Assembly (NCBI GenBank): GCA_038144835.1
Contig: JAYQON010000002.1
Location: forward strand, 36,366-100,365
DNA: 64,000 nucleotides
DNA from: JALHOQ01 sp038144835
GTDB taxonomy: Bacteria; Bdellovibrionota; Bdellovibrionia; Bdellovibrionales; UBA1609
Direction: 5' to 3'
In this document: piece after piece, positions 27,426-36,834 of the stretch
Layout: each line of letters starts with the position of its first letter
How positions within the stretch are numbered: position 1 is the first letter of the stretch
The notes under the pieces: generated by a model
Database searches by the model: none
The model's input: only the letters and a program-made list of their open reading frames with translations
What the model was told of the DNA's origin: nothing
Position numbers and translations under genes: made by a program

Positions 27426-27465
27426 AACAGGCCAACACTACCGTTGGCCTGTTGAATTTTATTTT
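27426..27465 (+). terminator. Rho-independent terminator after clpX
   Basis: AACAGGCCAAC (27426-27436) and GTTGGCCTGTT (27443-27453) form a perfect 11-bp stem with a 6-base loop, followed by GAATTTTATTTTC. It separates clpPX from lon. Confidence 0.85.
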
Positions 27466-27543
27466 CACGGTTATGTTAGGCCGTAATTGAAAATTTCACC
27501 CATAGATTTCAACGTAGCTGCGTTAAGAATCAATAAACCGGCT

Positions 27544-27572
27544 TTGACGGATAACTCTTTTGGCCTCAAAAT
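27544..27572 (+). promoter_or_regulatory. Possible lon promoter
   Basis: TTGACG (27544-27549) is a good -35 box. With a 17-base spacer the -10 would be CAAAAT (27567-27572), which is weak. No CIRCE element or clear heat-shock promoter was seen in the 261-base gap between clpX and lon. Confidence 0.3.
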
Positions 27573-27616
27573 AAAGTTTAAGATCTTGTGAAGTGGCTCA
27601 GCCGCGTTACAAGGCT

Positions 27617-27644
27617 TAAGAGGCAAATCTCTTATGAGGCAAAT
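27617..27644 (+). repeat. Inverted and direct repeats in the lon leader
   Basis: TAAGAG (27617-27622) and CTCTTA (27629-27634) are a 6-base inverted repeat. The 9-mer GAGGCAAAT occurs twice (27620-27628 and 27636-27644). Both lie just before the AAGGAGAGG ribosome site of lon, so they could form an operator or a hairpin near the start codon. Confidence 0.4.
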
Positions 27645-27656
27645 AAGGAGAGGTAA

Positions 27657-30110
27657 ATGACTACAACGTCAGCGTCCTCAGGCAGTCAAAAACTACCCCT
27701 GTTACCACTGCGTGATCTGATCATTTTTCCGCACATGATGATGCCGCTGTTTGTGGGACGTGAAAAGAGCATAAATGCTCTTGAAGAAGCGATGAGCAAA
27801 CAAACTGACATTATTTTGGCGGCTCAGCGTGATGCAAAGACAAACAGTCCCGAACCCAAAGACATCTATTCCGTAGGAACTGTAGGTACGATCATACAAT
27901 TGTTGCGGTTACCGGATGGCACTGTAAAAGTTCTGGTCGAAGGAAAACGTCGCGTTCATATCAAGGAATATGTACAGACCGACGGTTTTTTCGTGGCGGC
28001 AATTGAGGACATCATTGAAATCACCGCAAATGAAACTGAAGCAAAGGCTTTGGTGCGTTCGGTAAAGTCGACCTTCGAAACCTATGTAAAGTTGAATAAG
28101 CGCATTCCTCCCGAGATACTGATGCGTGTATCAACCATCGAGGATATCGGAGAGTTGGCGGACATTATTGTCGCTCAGTTAAATCTAAAACTGGAGGATA
28201 AGCAGAAGATTCTGGAGATTTTTGATCCTGGCCAACGTCTTGAAGAGCTGCTCAATCTAATGACCAGCGAAATTGAAATTCTCGAGGTTGAGAAAATGAT
28301 TCGAATTGGCGTCAAGAAGCAGATGGAGAAATCTCAGAAAGAATATTATTTGAACGAGCAGATGCAGGCGATTCAGAAGGAGCTTGGCGAAAAAGACGAT
28401 TACCAAGCAGAATTGCAAGAGCTCGAAGAACGGGCCGCTAAGAAAAAATGGACAAAAGAGGCGGGAGAACGTGTACGCAAGGAAATTAAAAAATTGCGTA
28501 TGATGTCTCCGATGAGCGCTGAAGCTACAGTTGTGCGCAATTATGTTGATTGGATGCTTGATCTTCCATGGAGAGACTATGCGGAGGAAAAACATGACAT
28601 TGAAGAAGCTGAAAAAATACTAGACGAAGACCATTGGGGTCTGGAGAAGGTCAAAGAGCGCATTCTTGAACATTTAGCTGTGCAGTCTCTAACCGATAAA
28701 TTGCGTGGACCCATTTTGTGTCTCGTTGGACCGCCAGGAGTAGGAAAGACTTCTTTGGCTCGATCTGTGGCGCGCTCATTGAATCGCCCTTTCACGCGTA
28801 TCAGTTTGGGAGGAGTCCGAGATGAGGCTGAAATTCGCGGTCACCGCAAAACCTATGTGGGTGCGATGCCCGGAAAGATCATTCAGGCGTTAAGGAAAGT
28901 TGATAAGGGCAATCCGCTCATCTTATTGGATGAAGTGGACAAAATGAGTATGGACTTTCGCGGAGATCCCTCGGCGGCTCTTCTTGAGGTTTTAGATCCT
29001 GAGCAAAATAGTTCGTTTCAGGACCATTATCTCGAAGTTGATTATGATCTATCTCCCGTATTGTTTTTTACAACAGCCAATTCTTTGCATCCCATTCCTC
29101 GGCCCTTACTTGATCGGATGGAAGTGATTCAACTCGAAGGCTACACGGAGAGCGAAAAATTCAATATTGCGAAGCGCTATCTTGTGCCCAAGCAGATTGA
29201 AATGCATGGATTAAAAGATCGCAAAGTTTCTTTCAATGAGCCATCGATCAAAGAGATCATTCGATCATATACGCGTGAAGCAGGTGTTCGTAATCTCGAA
29301 CGTCAAGTGGCCACAGTTTGCAGAAAGCTAGCTAAGGACATCGTGCGTGAAGAAATGAAGGCGAACCACAGCAAAAAAGGTAAAGCCAAGGGCACAGCTT
29401 CACACATGATCACGCCGAAAAAAGTGACGGAGTATCTGGGTCCCAACAAATTTAAATTCGGAAAAATTGAGGGTGCCAATGAGATCGGTTTGACCAATGG
29501 GTTAGCTTGGACCGAAGTCGGCGGGGATTTACTTGTTGTCGAGGTGTCTGTTGTTCCAGGTAAAGGGCGTTTTACGGTCACTGGTCAATTGGGTGATGTG
29601 ATGAAAGAGTCTTGCTCGGCAGCAATGAGTTACGTCCGATCGCGCGGACCTCTCTTTGGTATCGACAAAGAGTACTTCGCTAACACCGACGTTCACATCC
29701 ACGTTCCAGAGGGTGCCATTCCCAAAGATGGTCCTTCTGCTGGAATTGCAATTACCACCAGCATTGTGTCATCAATGTTAAGGGTGCCCGTGCGTCGCCA
29801 AGTGGCCATGACCGGAGAAGTAACTTTGCGCGGTCGTGTGCTCGCCATTGGTGGTTTAAAAGAGAAAGTGATGGCAGCGCATAGAGGTGGCATTCGAACT
29901 GTGATTTGTCCTAAAGAGAACGAAAAGGATCTTAAAGATATCCCAAAAGAGGTGATCAAAGATCTTAAAGTCATACTGGTCGACCATGTTGACCAGGTAT
30001 TGGTGAATGCTTTGGACGTCAAGAATGCCAAAGAAATTTTTAAGGCCCGTGGAGAAAGAGGCTCCGGACTCAAGGCTCAGTATACGGGCCACACGGCGCA
30101 GACTCACTAG
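27657..30110 (+). CDS. lon: ATP-dependent protease Lon
   Basis: An 817-residue LonA. It has the N-terminal substrate-binding domain (PLLPLRDLIIFPHMMMPLFV), a helical region, an AAA+ module (Walker A GPPGVGKTS, Walker B LILLDEVDKM) and a C-terminal protease domain with catalytic serine in PKDGPSAGIAI and lysine in GGLKEKVMAAHRGG. It degrades misfolded and regulatory proteins. The ATG has a strong AAGGAGAGG site. Residues about 575-590 form a basic insert (SKKGKAKG) between the AAA+ and protease parts. Confidence 0.97.
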   Translation: MTTTSASSGSQKLPLLPLRDLIIFPHMMMPLFVGREKSINALEEAMSKQTDIILAAQRDAKTNSPEPKDIYSVGTVGTIIQLLRLPDGTVKVLVEGKRRVHIKEYVQTDGFFVAAIEDIIEITANETEAKALVRSVKSTFETYVKLNKRIPPEILMRVSTIEDIGELADIIVAQLNLKLEDKQKILEIFDPGQRLEELLNLMTSEIEILEVEKMIRIGVKKQMEKSQKEYYLNEQMQAIQKELGEKDDYQAELQELEERAAKKKWTKEAGERVRKEIKKLRMMSPMSAEATVVRNYVDWMLDLPWRDYAEEKHDIEEAEKILDEDHWGLEKVKERILEHLAVQSLTDKLRGPILCLVGPPGVGKTSLARSVARSLNRPFTRISLGGVRDEAEIRGHRKTYVGAMPGKIIQALRKVDKGNPLILLDEVDKMSMDFRGDPSAALLEVLDPEQNSSFQDHYLEVDYDLSPVLFFTTANSLHPIPRPLLDRMEVIQLEGYTESEKFNIAKRYLVPKQIEMHGLKDRKVSFNEPSIKEIIRSYTREAGVRNLERQVATVCRKLAKDIVREEMKANHSKKGKAKGTASHMITPKKVTEYLGPNKFKFGKIEGANEIGLTNGLAWTEVGGDLLVVEVSVVPGKGRFTVTGQLGDVMKESCSAAMSYVRSRGPLFGIDKEYFANTDVHIHVPEGAIPKDGPSAGIAITTSIVSSMLRVPVRRQVAMTGEVTLRGRVLAIGGLKEKVMAAHRGGIRTVICPKENEKDLKDIPKEVIKDLKVILVDHVDQVLVNALDVKNAKEIFKARGERGSGLKAQYTGHTAQTH

Positions 30111-30130
30111 AGCCCAGCTTCGAAAGATCA

Positions 30131-30163
30131 AAAATCGGCCGCCTAAGGGCGGCCGATTTGTTT
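30131..30163. terminator. Bidirectional terminator between lon and the AAA+ gene
   Basis: AAATCGGCCGCC (30132-30143) and GGCGGCCGATTT (30148-30159) form a perfect 12-bp stem with a 4-base loop. The stem ends in an A/T tract on both sides, which suits termination of both convergent transcripts. Confidence 0.85.
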
Positions 30164-30172
30164 AAGTAGAAG

Positions 30173-32677
30173 CTAACAATCAGACCCAGACCAGCGGCCC
30201 ACACTAAAAACCACAAGGTTAAATGACCGTTCACCGGGATTGGTTTTAAGTAATGCCATTGCGATAGCGGTGCGCAGCTCACGATTGAGTAAACGCAGGG
30301 CTTCGCGGTTGCTCATGCCTTCCTGATAGAGCTGTTCTACTGCGGCATTTACGAAAGTTTCCTTATCAGAGATTTTAAGATTGAGTCTTTGAGCATGGCT
30401 TTGTTCTTGCAAAATTTTGTCTACATGTAGAGCTAAAACTTGTCTAAACTCAATTTTGCTTAAGCTTTCAGCTAACGCAACTTCTTGTACTCTATCCAAA
30501 AGGTATTCGCTCATACCATCATTGATGATTTGCTGACGAAGATCTGATTCCGTCGTATCTGACTGTGTTTCGGATTGGGGGCGATAAAATCCGATGCGAT
30601 TGGCGAGGCTGGCTTTACTCATTTTGATGGCAAAATTGCCAGCGATGATAAAAGAAGCGTTGCGCGCGGAAACACGAGCGGTGTTGATTCTTTGTCCCTT
30701 ATGCGAGTGAGCGGGTAAATCAAAGATCCCGGAGTCAAGAATGTCCAGCAGAGCATCCACCATATGCTTGGGTGATTTATCCGCTTCATCGATTAAAAAA
30801 ACAGTAAATGCGTTGATTTCTAACGCGGTCTTGATGTCACGCAAGAGATCTTCGGGCTGGCTATAGGCAGAATACTTATTCATCATGATGCGCACAAGAG
30901 GAAGCCCTAGAGCCTCGGCGTAGGCTGCCGCTAACTCACTTTTTCCTACGCCTTTTGGTCCCGCGATCAAAACACTCATGCGTGGTTGTTTAGGGTCATT
31001 GGTTCCGAGCAGCGCCGATACCGCTTGGCGAATCAATATGGCTTTGGCTGATTTTTGACCAATCACGCGATGATTCAATTTTTCGGGCAAGGCAACGAGT
31101 TTTTGGCGAATGGCTTCAGGCTCAAAATCTTGTACTCGTACTCCATGTACGCGTGCCGTTGCGGCGTCAATATCTGGCAAACTTAGGGCCCACGAACTTT
31201 GCCGGAGATCCTTCTCAGCAAAGGCATCTAATAGAATTCGAATTCCTTTGCGCGGTTGGGCGTCGACAGGGTTAAAACGTTCAGAGTTGTCAAAAACGCG
31301 TTTAAGAATGGCTGATTCCGGAACCTCGCGACCATTTTTTTTAGCCCAAGCTGCATATATAGCTATTGCCTCTTCCGCACTGGGAGCTTTTTGCTCAATG
31401 ACTGCAAAACGTTGAATAAGTGCGGAGTCGTGTGAAAACGCCCGAAAAAATTCGCTGTTGGTCGACATTCCAAGAATTCTAATTTTTCCAGACGCCATAT
31501 GTGGCTTTAACCATTGAAAAAAGTCATTAGAGTTTTCGCTGTGAGTGCCCTGACCAGCTAGGCTATGAATTTCGTCCATGACAAGAACCACAGGCCCCAT
31601 TTGCGCACGAGCGAGAAGAGCTTTAATTCTTGATTCCATGGAGCCAATGAAGCGAGTTCCGGCACCTAAGCTTGAAGCATCGATATTCAAAAAGGCTGTT
31701 GAACGAGGTAGTTCGGGAATTTTTCCTAAAGCCACTTCACGTACAAAGCGCCTGATCAATTCGGTCTTTCCGCTTCCGGCGGGCCCTAAGATCACCGCGC
31801 TTCCCAATTCTTTTTTTATGAGCGCGCGTCTTAAATTATTTCGAGTTTCATCGTCTAGGGGATCATAGTCTAAAGTTTCTTGGCGCATCTCAGTGCTTAA
31901 ATTTTGCGTGAAAGATGTCACTAGGCGAGAAGGGTCTGCGAGAACACCGCCACCCTTATCAACAGGTTGCACGTATGGAGTTTGGAATTTCAATTCCTGT
32001 TCGAAGGCGCGCAAGTCGATTTCGCGATTGCCGTCAACACCATCGAAAGTGATCAAATCATCATTTATGTTCTCACTATTTCCCAGTCGCTTTGAGTGAT
32101 AGCGCTTATCTACGCTTATGAATTTGCCATCTTGGCGAATAACAAAAGTTTCGCCAGTGTTCAAAAAATCTCCAACGTCAGCTTGGGTTTTGGCGAATTC
32201 AGCTAAATTTCCCGGTTCTGCATGACCGATCGAGAGCAATAGGTATTTAGTACCATCACTGCTAGTAAAATAATTGGCCGTCCAATGCGTTGGATATGAG
32301 CCTTTCTTTGCAAAAGGTAAAGTGATCACTTCCCCGAGGTCTGTGATGATGAAATATTGCGCTTGAGCTTCGACAAAAATAATTTTGAAACCCGCGTGTG
32401 AACTATAGGTTGTAAAACCCTTGCTGATAATTTTATTGGACTCACCCGGGATAGTGCTGAGCTTACCCGTTATCAAAGGAACGAAAAACCCTTTTTCATT
32501 GACTCTAAATACGCCGGCGTCCGCCTCGAAATGCAACTTTAAGCCATTGGCAAAAGTAAATGTTAGCGGTGGAGTAACCACCGGGAGCCCTGTTTTTGCC
32601 GGGTCATCCTTACTGTCTTCGGCATGACTAAGCGTGGTTAAAAAAACGAAAAGAAAGCAATACAATAGACGTCCCAC
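30173..32677 (-). CDS. Exported tandem AAA+ ATPase of ClpA/ClpB type
   Basis: An 834-residue protein with two AAA+ modules behind an apparent Sec signal peptide (MGRLLYCFLFVFLTTLSHA, residues 1-19). Residues 20-230 are a beta-rich domain I do not recognise. Module 1 has Walker A GPAGSGKT (298-305), Walker B VLVMDE (364-369) and a probable arginine finger in ALIQRF. Module 2 has Walker A GPKGVGKS (573-580), Walker B VFLIDE (626-631) and a Clp-like RVIGQKSAKAI before it. There is no long ClpB middle domain and no Clp N-domain. The start is GTG with GGAGGG upstream. ClpA/B-type ATPases are cytoplasmic, so the signal peptide is unexpected; an N-terminal membrane anchor is the main alternative. 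Confidence 0.85.
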   Translation of the reverse strand: MGRLLYCFLFVFLTTLSHAEDSKDDPAKTGLPVVTPPLTFTFANGLKLHFEADAGVFRVNEKGFFVPLITGKLSTIPGESNKIISKGFTTYSSHAGFKIIFVEAQAQYFIITDLGEVITLPFAKKGSYPTHWTANYFTSSDGTKYLLLSIGHAEPGNLAEFAKTQADVGDFLNTGETFVIRQDGKFISVDKRYHSKRLGNSENINDDLITFDGVDGNREIDLRAFEQELKFQTPYVQPVDKGGGVLADPSRLVTSFTQNLSTEMRQETLDYDPLDDETRNNLRRALIKKELGSAVILGPAGSGKTELIRRFVREVALGKIPELPRSTAFLNIDASSLGAGTRFIGSMESRIKALLARAQMGPVVLVMDEIHSLAGQGTHSENSNDFFQWLKPHMASGKIRILGMSTNSEFFRAFSHDSALIQRFAVIEQKAPSAEEAIAIYAAWAKKNGREVPESAILKRVFDNSERFNPVDAQPRKGIRILLDAFAEKDLRQSSWALSLPDIDAATARVHGVRVQDFEPEAIRQKLVALPEKLNHRVIGQKSAKAILIRQAVSALLGTNDPKQPRMSVLIAGPKGVGKSELAAAYAEALGLPLVRIMMNKYSAYSQPEDLLRDIKTALEINAFTVFLIDEADKSPKHMVDALLDILDSGIFDLPAHSHKGQRINTARVSARNASFIIAGNFAIKMSKASLANRIGFYRPQSETQSDTTESDLRQQIINDGMSEYLLDRVQEVALAESLSKIEFRQVLALHVDKILQEQSHAQRLNLKISDKETFVNAAVEQLYQEGMSNREALRLLNRELRTAIAMALLKTNPGERSFNLVVFSVGRWSGSDC

Positions 32678-32942
32678 CCGAAACCCTCCTCAAATTGGAA
32701 CCAGCACCATAGCGGCACCATTGCACCGGGTAAATTCGAGATAATTTATGGGAACTCTTAGATAAGTTGAGAGATCTCTTACATTCTTACAGAAAACCAG
32801 CTTTGGCGCTCTGGATGCGGCGTCCAACACCCTGTAATTCCAACAACGCGGGGCCGCTAAGGGGATTAGCTTGTGAATTGAGGAGTTTTTGTTCTAAAAA
32901 TTCTTACACAGGGCCCTGAAAAAATAGGACGGGGGAAATTAG

Positions 32943-34070
32943 GTGGACGGATCTAAAATGGCAACGGAGGCCATTCAAAGAGCGACCGAACTTTTTGAGA
33001 TAGGAAGGCTCAAGGGTGAGCTCGGCGATTTTAAGACCGCCATCGAGCAGCTTGAGGGAGCTTCCAGGCTTTACGCTCAAGAAAAAGAACACAAGCTCTT
33101 TATTAAGAGCCTGACTTTGTGTCTGCGCATGTATGCAGAGATGGAAGATCAAAGAGCCATCCAGTCGATCAAAGACCGACTCTACGACTATGTGACCCGT
33201 GAAAATATCGATTTGAATTCAACGACGTATTACACTCTTGCCCTGGTGTCTTCCTACCGAGGTGAATTTGCGCAAGCGCTTGAATTTCTGGAAAAGGCTC
33301 TGGCTTTGGCTCTCGCCGAAGACAGTAAGGAAGATATGTGTTACGCCATTCACGGTCTTGCCGCTGTGTATTGGAGTCTCGGGCGTACAGAAGACTCTCT
33401 TAAGGAAATCTACAATCTGCGTGTGTTCTTTCAGGTTCTGAAACTGCAAGACTTAGAAGTGTCTTCGCAAATTCTTAATGGCTACATTCTCGTGAGTTTG
33501 AAGCGATATGACGAGGCATTAGATATTTTTTGGAAGGCCTTTGAGGCTCTTAAAAATCAAAAAAATATGTACACCTATGTCAGCCTTCTATTTGCTATGG
33601 GTTACGCTTATGCGGAGGCTGGTGAGGTTGATTTGGCTCGAACTTACATGCGTCTGGCCCAGCAAATGGCTGATCCACAAAATTTTGTTTTTCTCACCAG
33701 AAAAATCAACGAGCTTGTACGTCGTATCTCCGGAAAAAATGAAGGTATTTTTGATCTTATCTTCAAATCCGCTTCGAACTCGGTTGTGGAACGCAAAAAA
33801 GGTAAAATCGACTTCAAAAATCAGTTTATTTTATTGGATATGCTTAAGCTTTTTCTGCGCAGTCCGGGAGAGGTTTATTCAAAGGAAGAACTGGTTAAAG
33901 CTGTATGGAAGCAAGAGTATGATCCAGCGGTTCACGATAATAAAATATATGTGACAATCAAACGGCTGCGGCAATTAATTGAGCCCGATTTTGATAAACC
34001 CAAATACATTTATCGCGCCAAAAATGGCTATTATCTAAACAGAAACGCCAAGGTGTCGATTGAGCAATAA
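32943..34070 (+). CDS. TPR protein with C-terminal OmpR-type DNA-binding domain
   Basis: A 375-residue cytoplasmic regulator. Residues about 10-260 are TPR-like helical repeats (for example FEIGRLKGELGDFKTAIEQL and HGLAAVYWSLGRTEDSLKEI). The C-terminal 95 residues form a winged helix of the OmpR/PhoB type (RSPGEVYSKEELVKAVWKQ, HDNKIYVTIKRLRQLIEPDF and YIYRAKNGYYL). There is no receiver domain, so it is probably controlled by peptide or protein binding to the repeats. The start is GTG 32943 with a GGGGGA stretch before it; ATG 32958 is also possible. It ends 19 bases before the next gene. Confidence 0.82.
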   Translation: MDGSKMATEAIQRATELFEIGRLKGELGDFKTAIEQLEGASRLYAQEKEHKLFIKSLTLCLRMYAEMEDQRAIQSIKDRLYDYVTRENIDLNSTTYYTLALVSSYRGEFAQALEFLEKALALALAEDSKEDMCYAIHGLAAVYWSLGRTEDSLKEIYNLRVFFQVLKLQDLEVSSQILNGYILVSLKRYDEALDIFWKAFEALKNQKNMYTYVSLLFAMGYAYAEAGEVDLARTYMRLAQQMADPQNFVFLTRKINELVRRISGKNEGIFDLIFKSASNSVVERKKGKIDFKNQFILLDMLKLFLRSPGEVYSKEELVKAVWKQEYDPAVHDNKIYVTIKRLRQLIEPDFDKPKYIYRAKNGYYLNRNAKVSIEQ

Positions 34071-34089
34071 CCCCATGGGAGCGGAAAAA

Positions 34090-34602
34090 ATGAATCTGAT
34101 GAAAGCAATCATCATCGTGGCGGCGCTGCTGTGCGGAGGGGCCCATGCTGAAGGCTCTCCGGATCGCTTTCAGCTTTATGGGCAGGGCTTACCTTTGCCA
34201 TGGCCATTTCCTTGGGCCAAGGATTGCCCTGTGAACTGGAAAAATATGGAAGGCCGTTATGGCCTTTCTGATAATCTTGAGCGGGAGGAAATCAACCTCG
34301 ACATCACTGTTGTTGAGCGCATGGGTTTTAAGGTCGTGCGGGTGGCTCGTTACCATCGCGATGGGCGACTTGTCGCCGATGGATTTACTTTTGTCGGTGA
34401 CAGTCAACGAACCATACGTTTATTGCTGAAACCTAAAATTCGCAGCCAACGGGCCATTTGGGCTACCATTCAGTTACATTATCAGGGTTTTGAGTTGCTT
34501 TGCTCCGAGGACAATCTTGTTCCGATTTTAACCCTGGAGATTTCAGGCTCCTCTGGGCCTTCACAGACCCAGTATGTTTTACTTAAATTGACCCGCCACT
34601 AG
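34090..34602 (+). CDS. Exported hypothetical protein
   Basis: About 170 residues with a signal peptide (MNLMKAIIIVAALLCGGAHA). ATG 34090 is chosen because GGGAGCGGAAAAA precedes it and because it gives a clean signal peptide; TTG 34060 is in frame. The mature part is beta-rich with two cysteines (CPVNWKNMEGRYGLSDN and LLCSEDNLVPILTLE) and resembles small lipocalin- or MORN-like envelope proteins only in size. The family is unknown. It is probably cotranscribed with the TPR regulator upstream. Confidence 0.72.
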   Translation: MNLMKAIIIVAALLCGGAHAEGSPDRFQLYGQGLPLPWPFPWAKDCPVNWKNMEGRYGLSDNLEREEINLDITVVERMGFKVVRVARYHRDGRLVADGFTFVGDSQRTIRLLLKPKIRSQRAIWATIQLHYQGFELLCSEDNLVPILTLEISGSSGPSQTQYVLLKLTRH

Positions 34603-34625
34603 GGCTTGATTAAGTTAAAAAACAG

Positions 34626-34654
34626 TTGGCATTAAAGCTCGGCTGCTATATTTT
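34626..34654 (+). promoter_or_regulatory. Candidate promoter of the tRNA-Val gene
   Basis: TTGGCA (34626-34631) and TATTTT (34649-34654) are 17 bases apart; the overlapping TATATT (34647-34652) gives a 15-base spacer. The implied start is a few bases before the tRNA. Confidence 0.5.
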
Positions 34655-34665
34655 GGCGCCTTCGT

Positions 34666-34741
34666 AGGGAATTAGCTCAGTTGGTAGAGCGCCACCCTTA
34701 CAAGGTGGATGTCGTCGGTTCGAGCCCGGCATTCCCTACCA
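34666..34741 (+). tRNA. tRNA-Val (anticodon TAC)
   Basis: A 76-base cloverleaf. The acceptor arms AGGGAAT (34666-34672) and ATTCCCT (34731-34737) pair fully. The D arm is GCTC/GAGC, the anticodon stem CCACC/GGTGG and the loop CTTACAA, giving anticodon TAC, which reads GUA and other valine codons. The T arm contains GGTTCGAGCC. The CCA end is encoded. Confidence 0.97.
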
Positions 34742-34788
34742 TTTCTTTCTCACCCATTAAGTGGTTCTTCGGTTCTCAAATTTTCAGC

Positions 34789-36669
34789 CTATTTTATTTG
34801 TCGGTTGGCTTTTTGTCTTCGAACCAATGCTAAGTTCGTGCGTGCTAGCTCGAGGTTGGGGTCGGCGTTAATTGCATCCACAAAATGCCTCTCGGCGGCG
34901 GCTAAGTTACCACGAGTTAAAGCCAAGACTCCCAGTCCATTATGGGCCATGGCAAAACTAGGAGCAATACGTAGAGTGGTTTCGTAATCTCGCTGAGCTT
35001 CGTCATTGCGTTTGAGCTTCAATAGGCAGAGGGCTCGGTTGTGATAGGCGTAAGCATATGCCGGAAGTGATGAGAGGGCTTGGTTTTGCCAAGATAGACA
35101 TTTACTAAATTCCCCTTTGCGATAAGCCAACACCCCCAGGTTGGTGAGAGCCTCGGCACGCACCAGCTCGGTTAAGAGTTTTGGGCTCGCAGCGAGTGAT
35201 CGCCGAAAGTATAGCTCTGCATTTTTAAAATCGCCTTGGTCCAGATACCAATTGCCGCGCAAATTGATAATTTTGGGGTCACCTGGGGCTTTTTCTTCAG
35301 CCATGGTTAAGGGTTTGTCGGCTTCCATTTTGCGGCCAAGGCGCAAAAGGGCAAAGGCTTGGTTTTGTGCATTGTCTGCAGTATCGGTCAAGCCCAGACG
35401 CAAATGTTCTAGAGCCTTGTCTGGCCGTTCTAGTCCTATAAAGTAGCGCCCCAAATTTTCATGGGCGTGCCGCGATCCCGGCTCTGCGCGCAGAAGGCTC
35501 TCCCACATAGTGAGTGAGCTTTCCCAATCGGCTAGGCGCAGCCAACTGCCAGAGGCCCAAAAGCTGAGCATCAACAGCCACAGAAGCCGAAGAATCCAAC
35601 GCCATGACCCTTGTGTAGCCAGTAGCCGCGCCCAGGGCCAGAGAAGGCCACTTTGCGAGACATAGAGATATCGATCGGCCACGGGAGTGTGATCCCCAAA
35701 AGGAATAATCTTTAGCATCGGAATTATGGTCACAGCAAAAAAGGTAAGGCCTAAAAATAAATCTCTACGAAAAATGGCTGAGCGCCATGCTTGTCCAACT
35801 GAGGCAAATATAGCGAAAACGACGATGACTAGAGCTGTGCTGTTGGGGCGGAGATCTTCAGTTGAGTACAACAACTTAAGATTCACTGGCCAAATAGTTT
35901 TATTGAAATAAAAAAGCAATTGCCCAGGTGTTCGCTCCAGTCTTTGAATAAGACTCAAAACTTCGCTCTGTCTTACCTCATCTTGGGCCAAAACTGCCGC
36001 TATTGCTGCGATCAGCGAGAGTGTCACTAAACTAAAAATATAAGTACGATTTTGTTTTATCCATATTTTGAGATCCGCTACAGAATCTCTCCTGGTATAC
36101 TCTACGCCTAAGACGACGATAGGCAGCATTAAAGCAAATGGTTTGGCTAACAGGCTTAAACTCGCCAAAATGAGTGTTATTGATTTGCGTTCGCGCAAGT
36201 GCGCGTAAAGCGCCCACCAAAAAAAAGCAACACTCACTACATCTTTTCGCTCAGAAATCCACGCAAAGGACTCTACATGGGTGGGGTGCCAAGCAAAGGC
36301 TGCAGCCAGCACGCCAGCAACCCATACCGATTGTGAGAGCTGTTGGCTCAAAAGAAAAATGCCCGCTACACCGAATAGATGAAAAAGGAGATTGCTTAAA
36401 TGAAAAATCCAGGGGTTTAGACCAGCGATGCGAGCATCGACCCAATAAGTAAAATTAGTTAATGGATGATAAAGTCCGGCCACTGGAGCAAAAAGAGTCT
36501 GCCAGCTCAGTGGCTTTAGTAACGATGCATTGGACTGCACAAGATAGGGATCATCAAGATTTACAAAACCGTACTGGACAACCTCAGCAAACAAACCCGC
36601 CGTGATCGCTAAAACGACACAGAGAACTAAGAAATTTCGCTGAGAATTAAAAAGTACTATGCTCCCCAT
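34789..36669 (-). CDS. GT-C-like membrane protein with C-terminal TPRs
   Basis: About 626 residues. The first 390 hold about nine to eleven membrane helices. Motifs typical of GT-C/TMTC-like glycosyltransferases are FVNLDDPYLVQSN, where the DD pair is the expected catalytic acidic site, and LYHPLTNFTYWVDARIAGLN. The C-terminal 220 residues are TPR repeats (NLGRYFIGLERPDKALEHLR, NLGVLAYRKGEFSKCLSWQN and HNGLGVLALTRGNLAAAERH). It may transfer a lipid-linked sugar to exported protein or glycan. The start is taken at ATG 36669 although it lacks a good ribosome site; the ORF extends further upstream. Confidence 0.82.
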   Translation of the reverse strand: MGSIVLFNSQRNFLVLCVVLAITAGLFAEVVQYGFVNLDDPYLVQSNASLLKPLSWQTLFAPVAGLYHPLTNFTYWVDARIAGLNPWIFHLSNLLFHLFGVAGIFLLSQQLSQSVWVAGVLAAAFAWHPTHVESFAWISERKDVVSVAFFWWALYAHLRERKSITLILASLSLLAKPFALMLPIVVLGVEYTRRDSVADLKIWIKQNRTYIFSLVTLSLIAAIAAVLAQDEVRQSEVLSLIQRLERTPGQLLFYFNKTIWPVNLKLLYSTEDLRPNSTALVIVVFAIFASVGQAWRSAIFRRDLFLGLTFFAVTIIPMLKIIPFGDHTPVADRYLYVSQSGLLWPWARLLATQGSWRWILRLLWLLMLSFWASGSWLRLADWESSLTMWESLLRAEPGSRHAHENLGRYFIGLERPDKALEHLRLGLTDTADNAQNQAFALLRLGRKMEADKPLTMAEEKAPGDPKIINLRGNWYLDQGDFKNAELYFRRSLAASPKLLTELVRAEALTNLGVLAYRKGEFSKCLSWQNQALSSLPAYAYAYHNRALCLLKLKRNDEAQRDYETTLRIAPSFAMAHNGLGVLALTRGNLAAAERHFVDAINADPNLELARTNLALVRRQKANRQIK

Positions 36670-36834
36670 GAAATAAAAGCTTAGCACTCTGGTCAGCGAG
36701 TGAGAATCTGTTTTCCTACAACTGTCAGCACTTGAAAAATGGGCCAAATGCGTATGGTCTTTTTTTGCTCGGAGTTTTTATAAAGTTTGCCCGAATGTGG
36801 TACAGCCCGAATGGCAGTGATAGTAAAAAGTTAA

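Noticed and set aside
30173..32677. Ordinary cytoplasmic ClpB disaggregase
   Set aside because: It lacks the long middle domain and the Clp N-domain, and has a signal-like N-terminus before an unrelated beta-rich region.
34666..34741. tRNA-Val as an integration attachment site
   Set aside because: No integrase gene and no repeat of the tRNA 3' end was seen in the flanking sequence.
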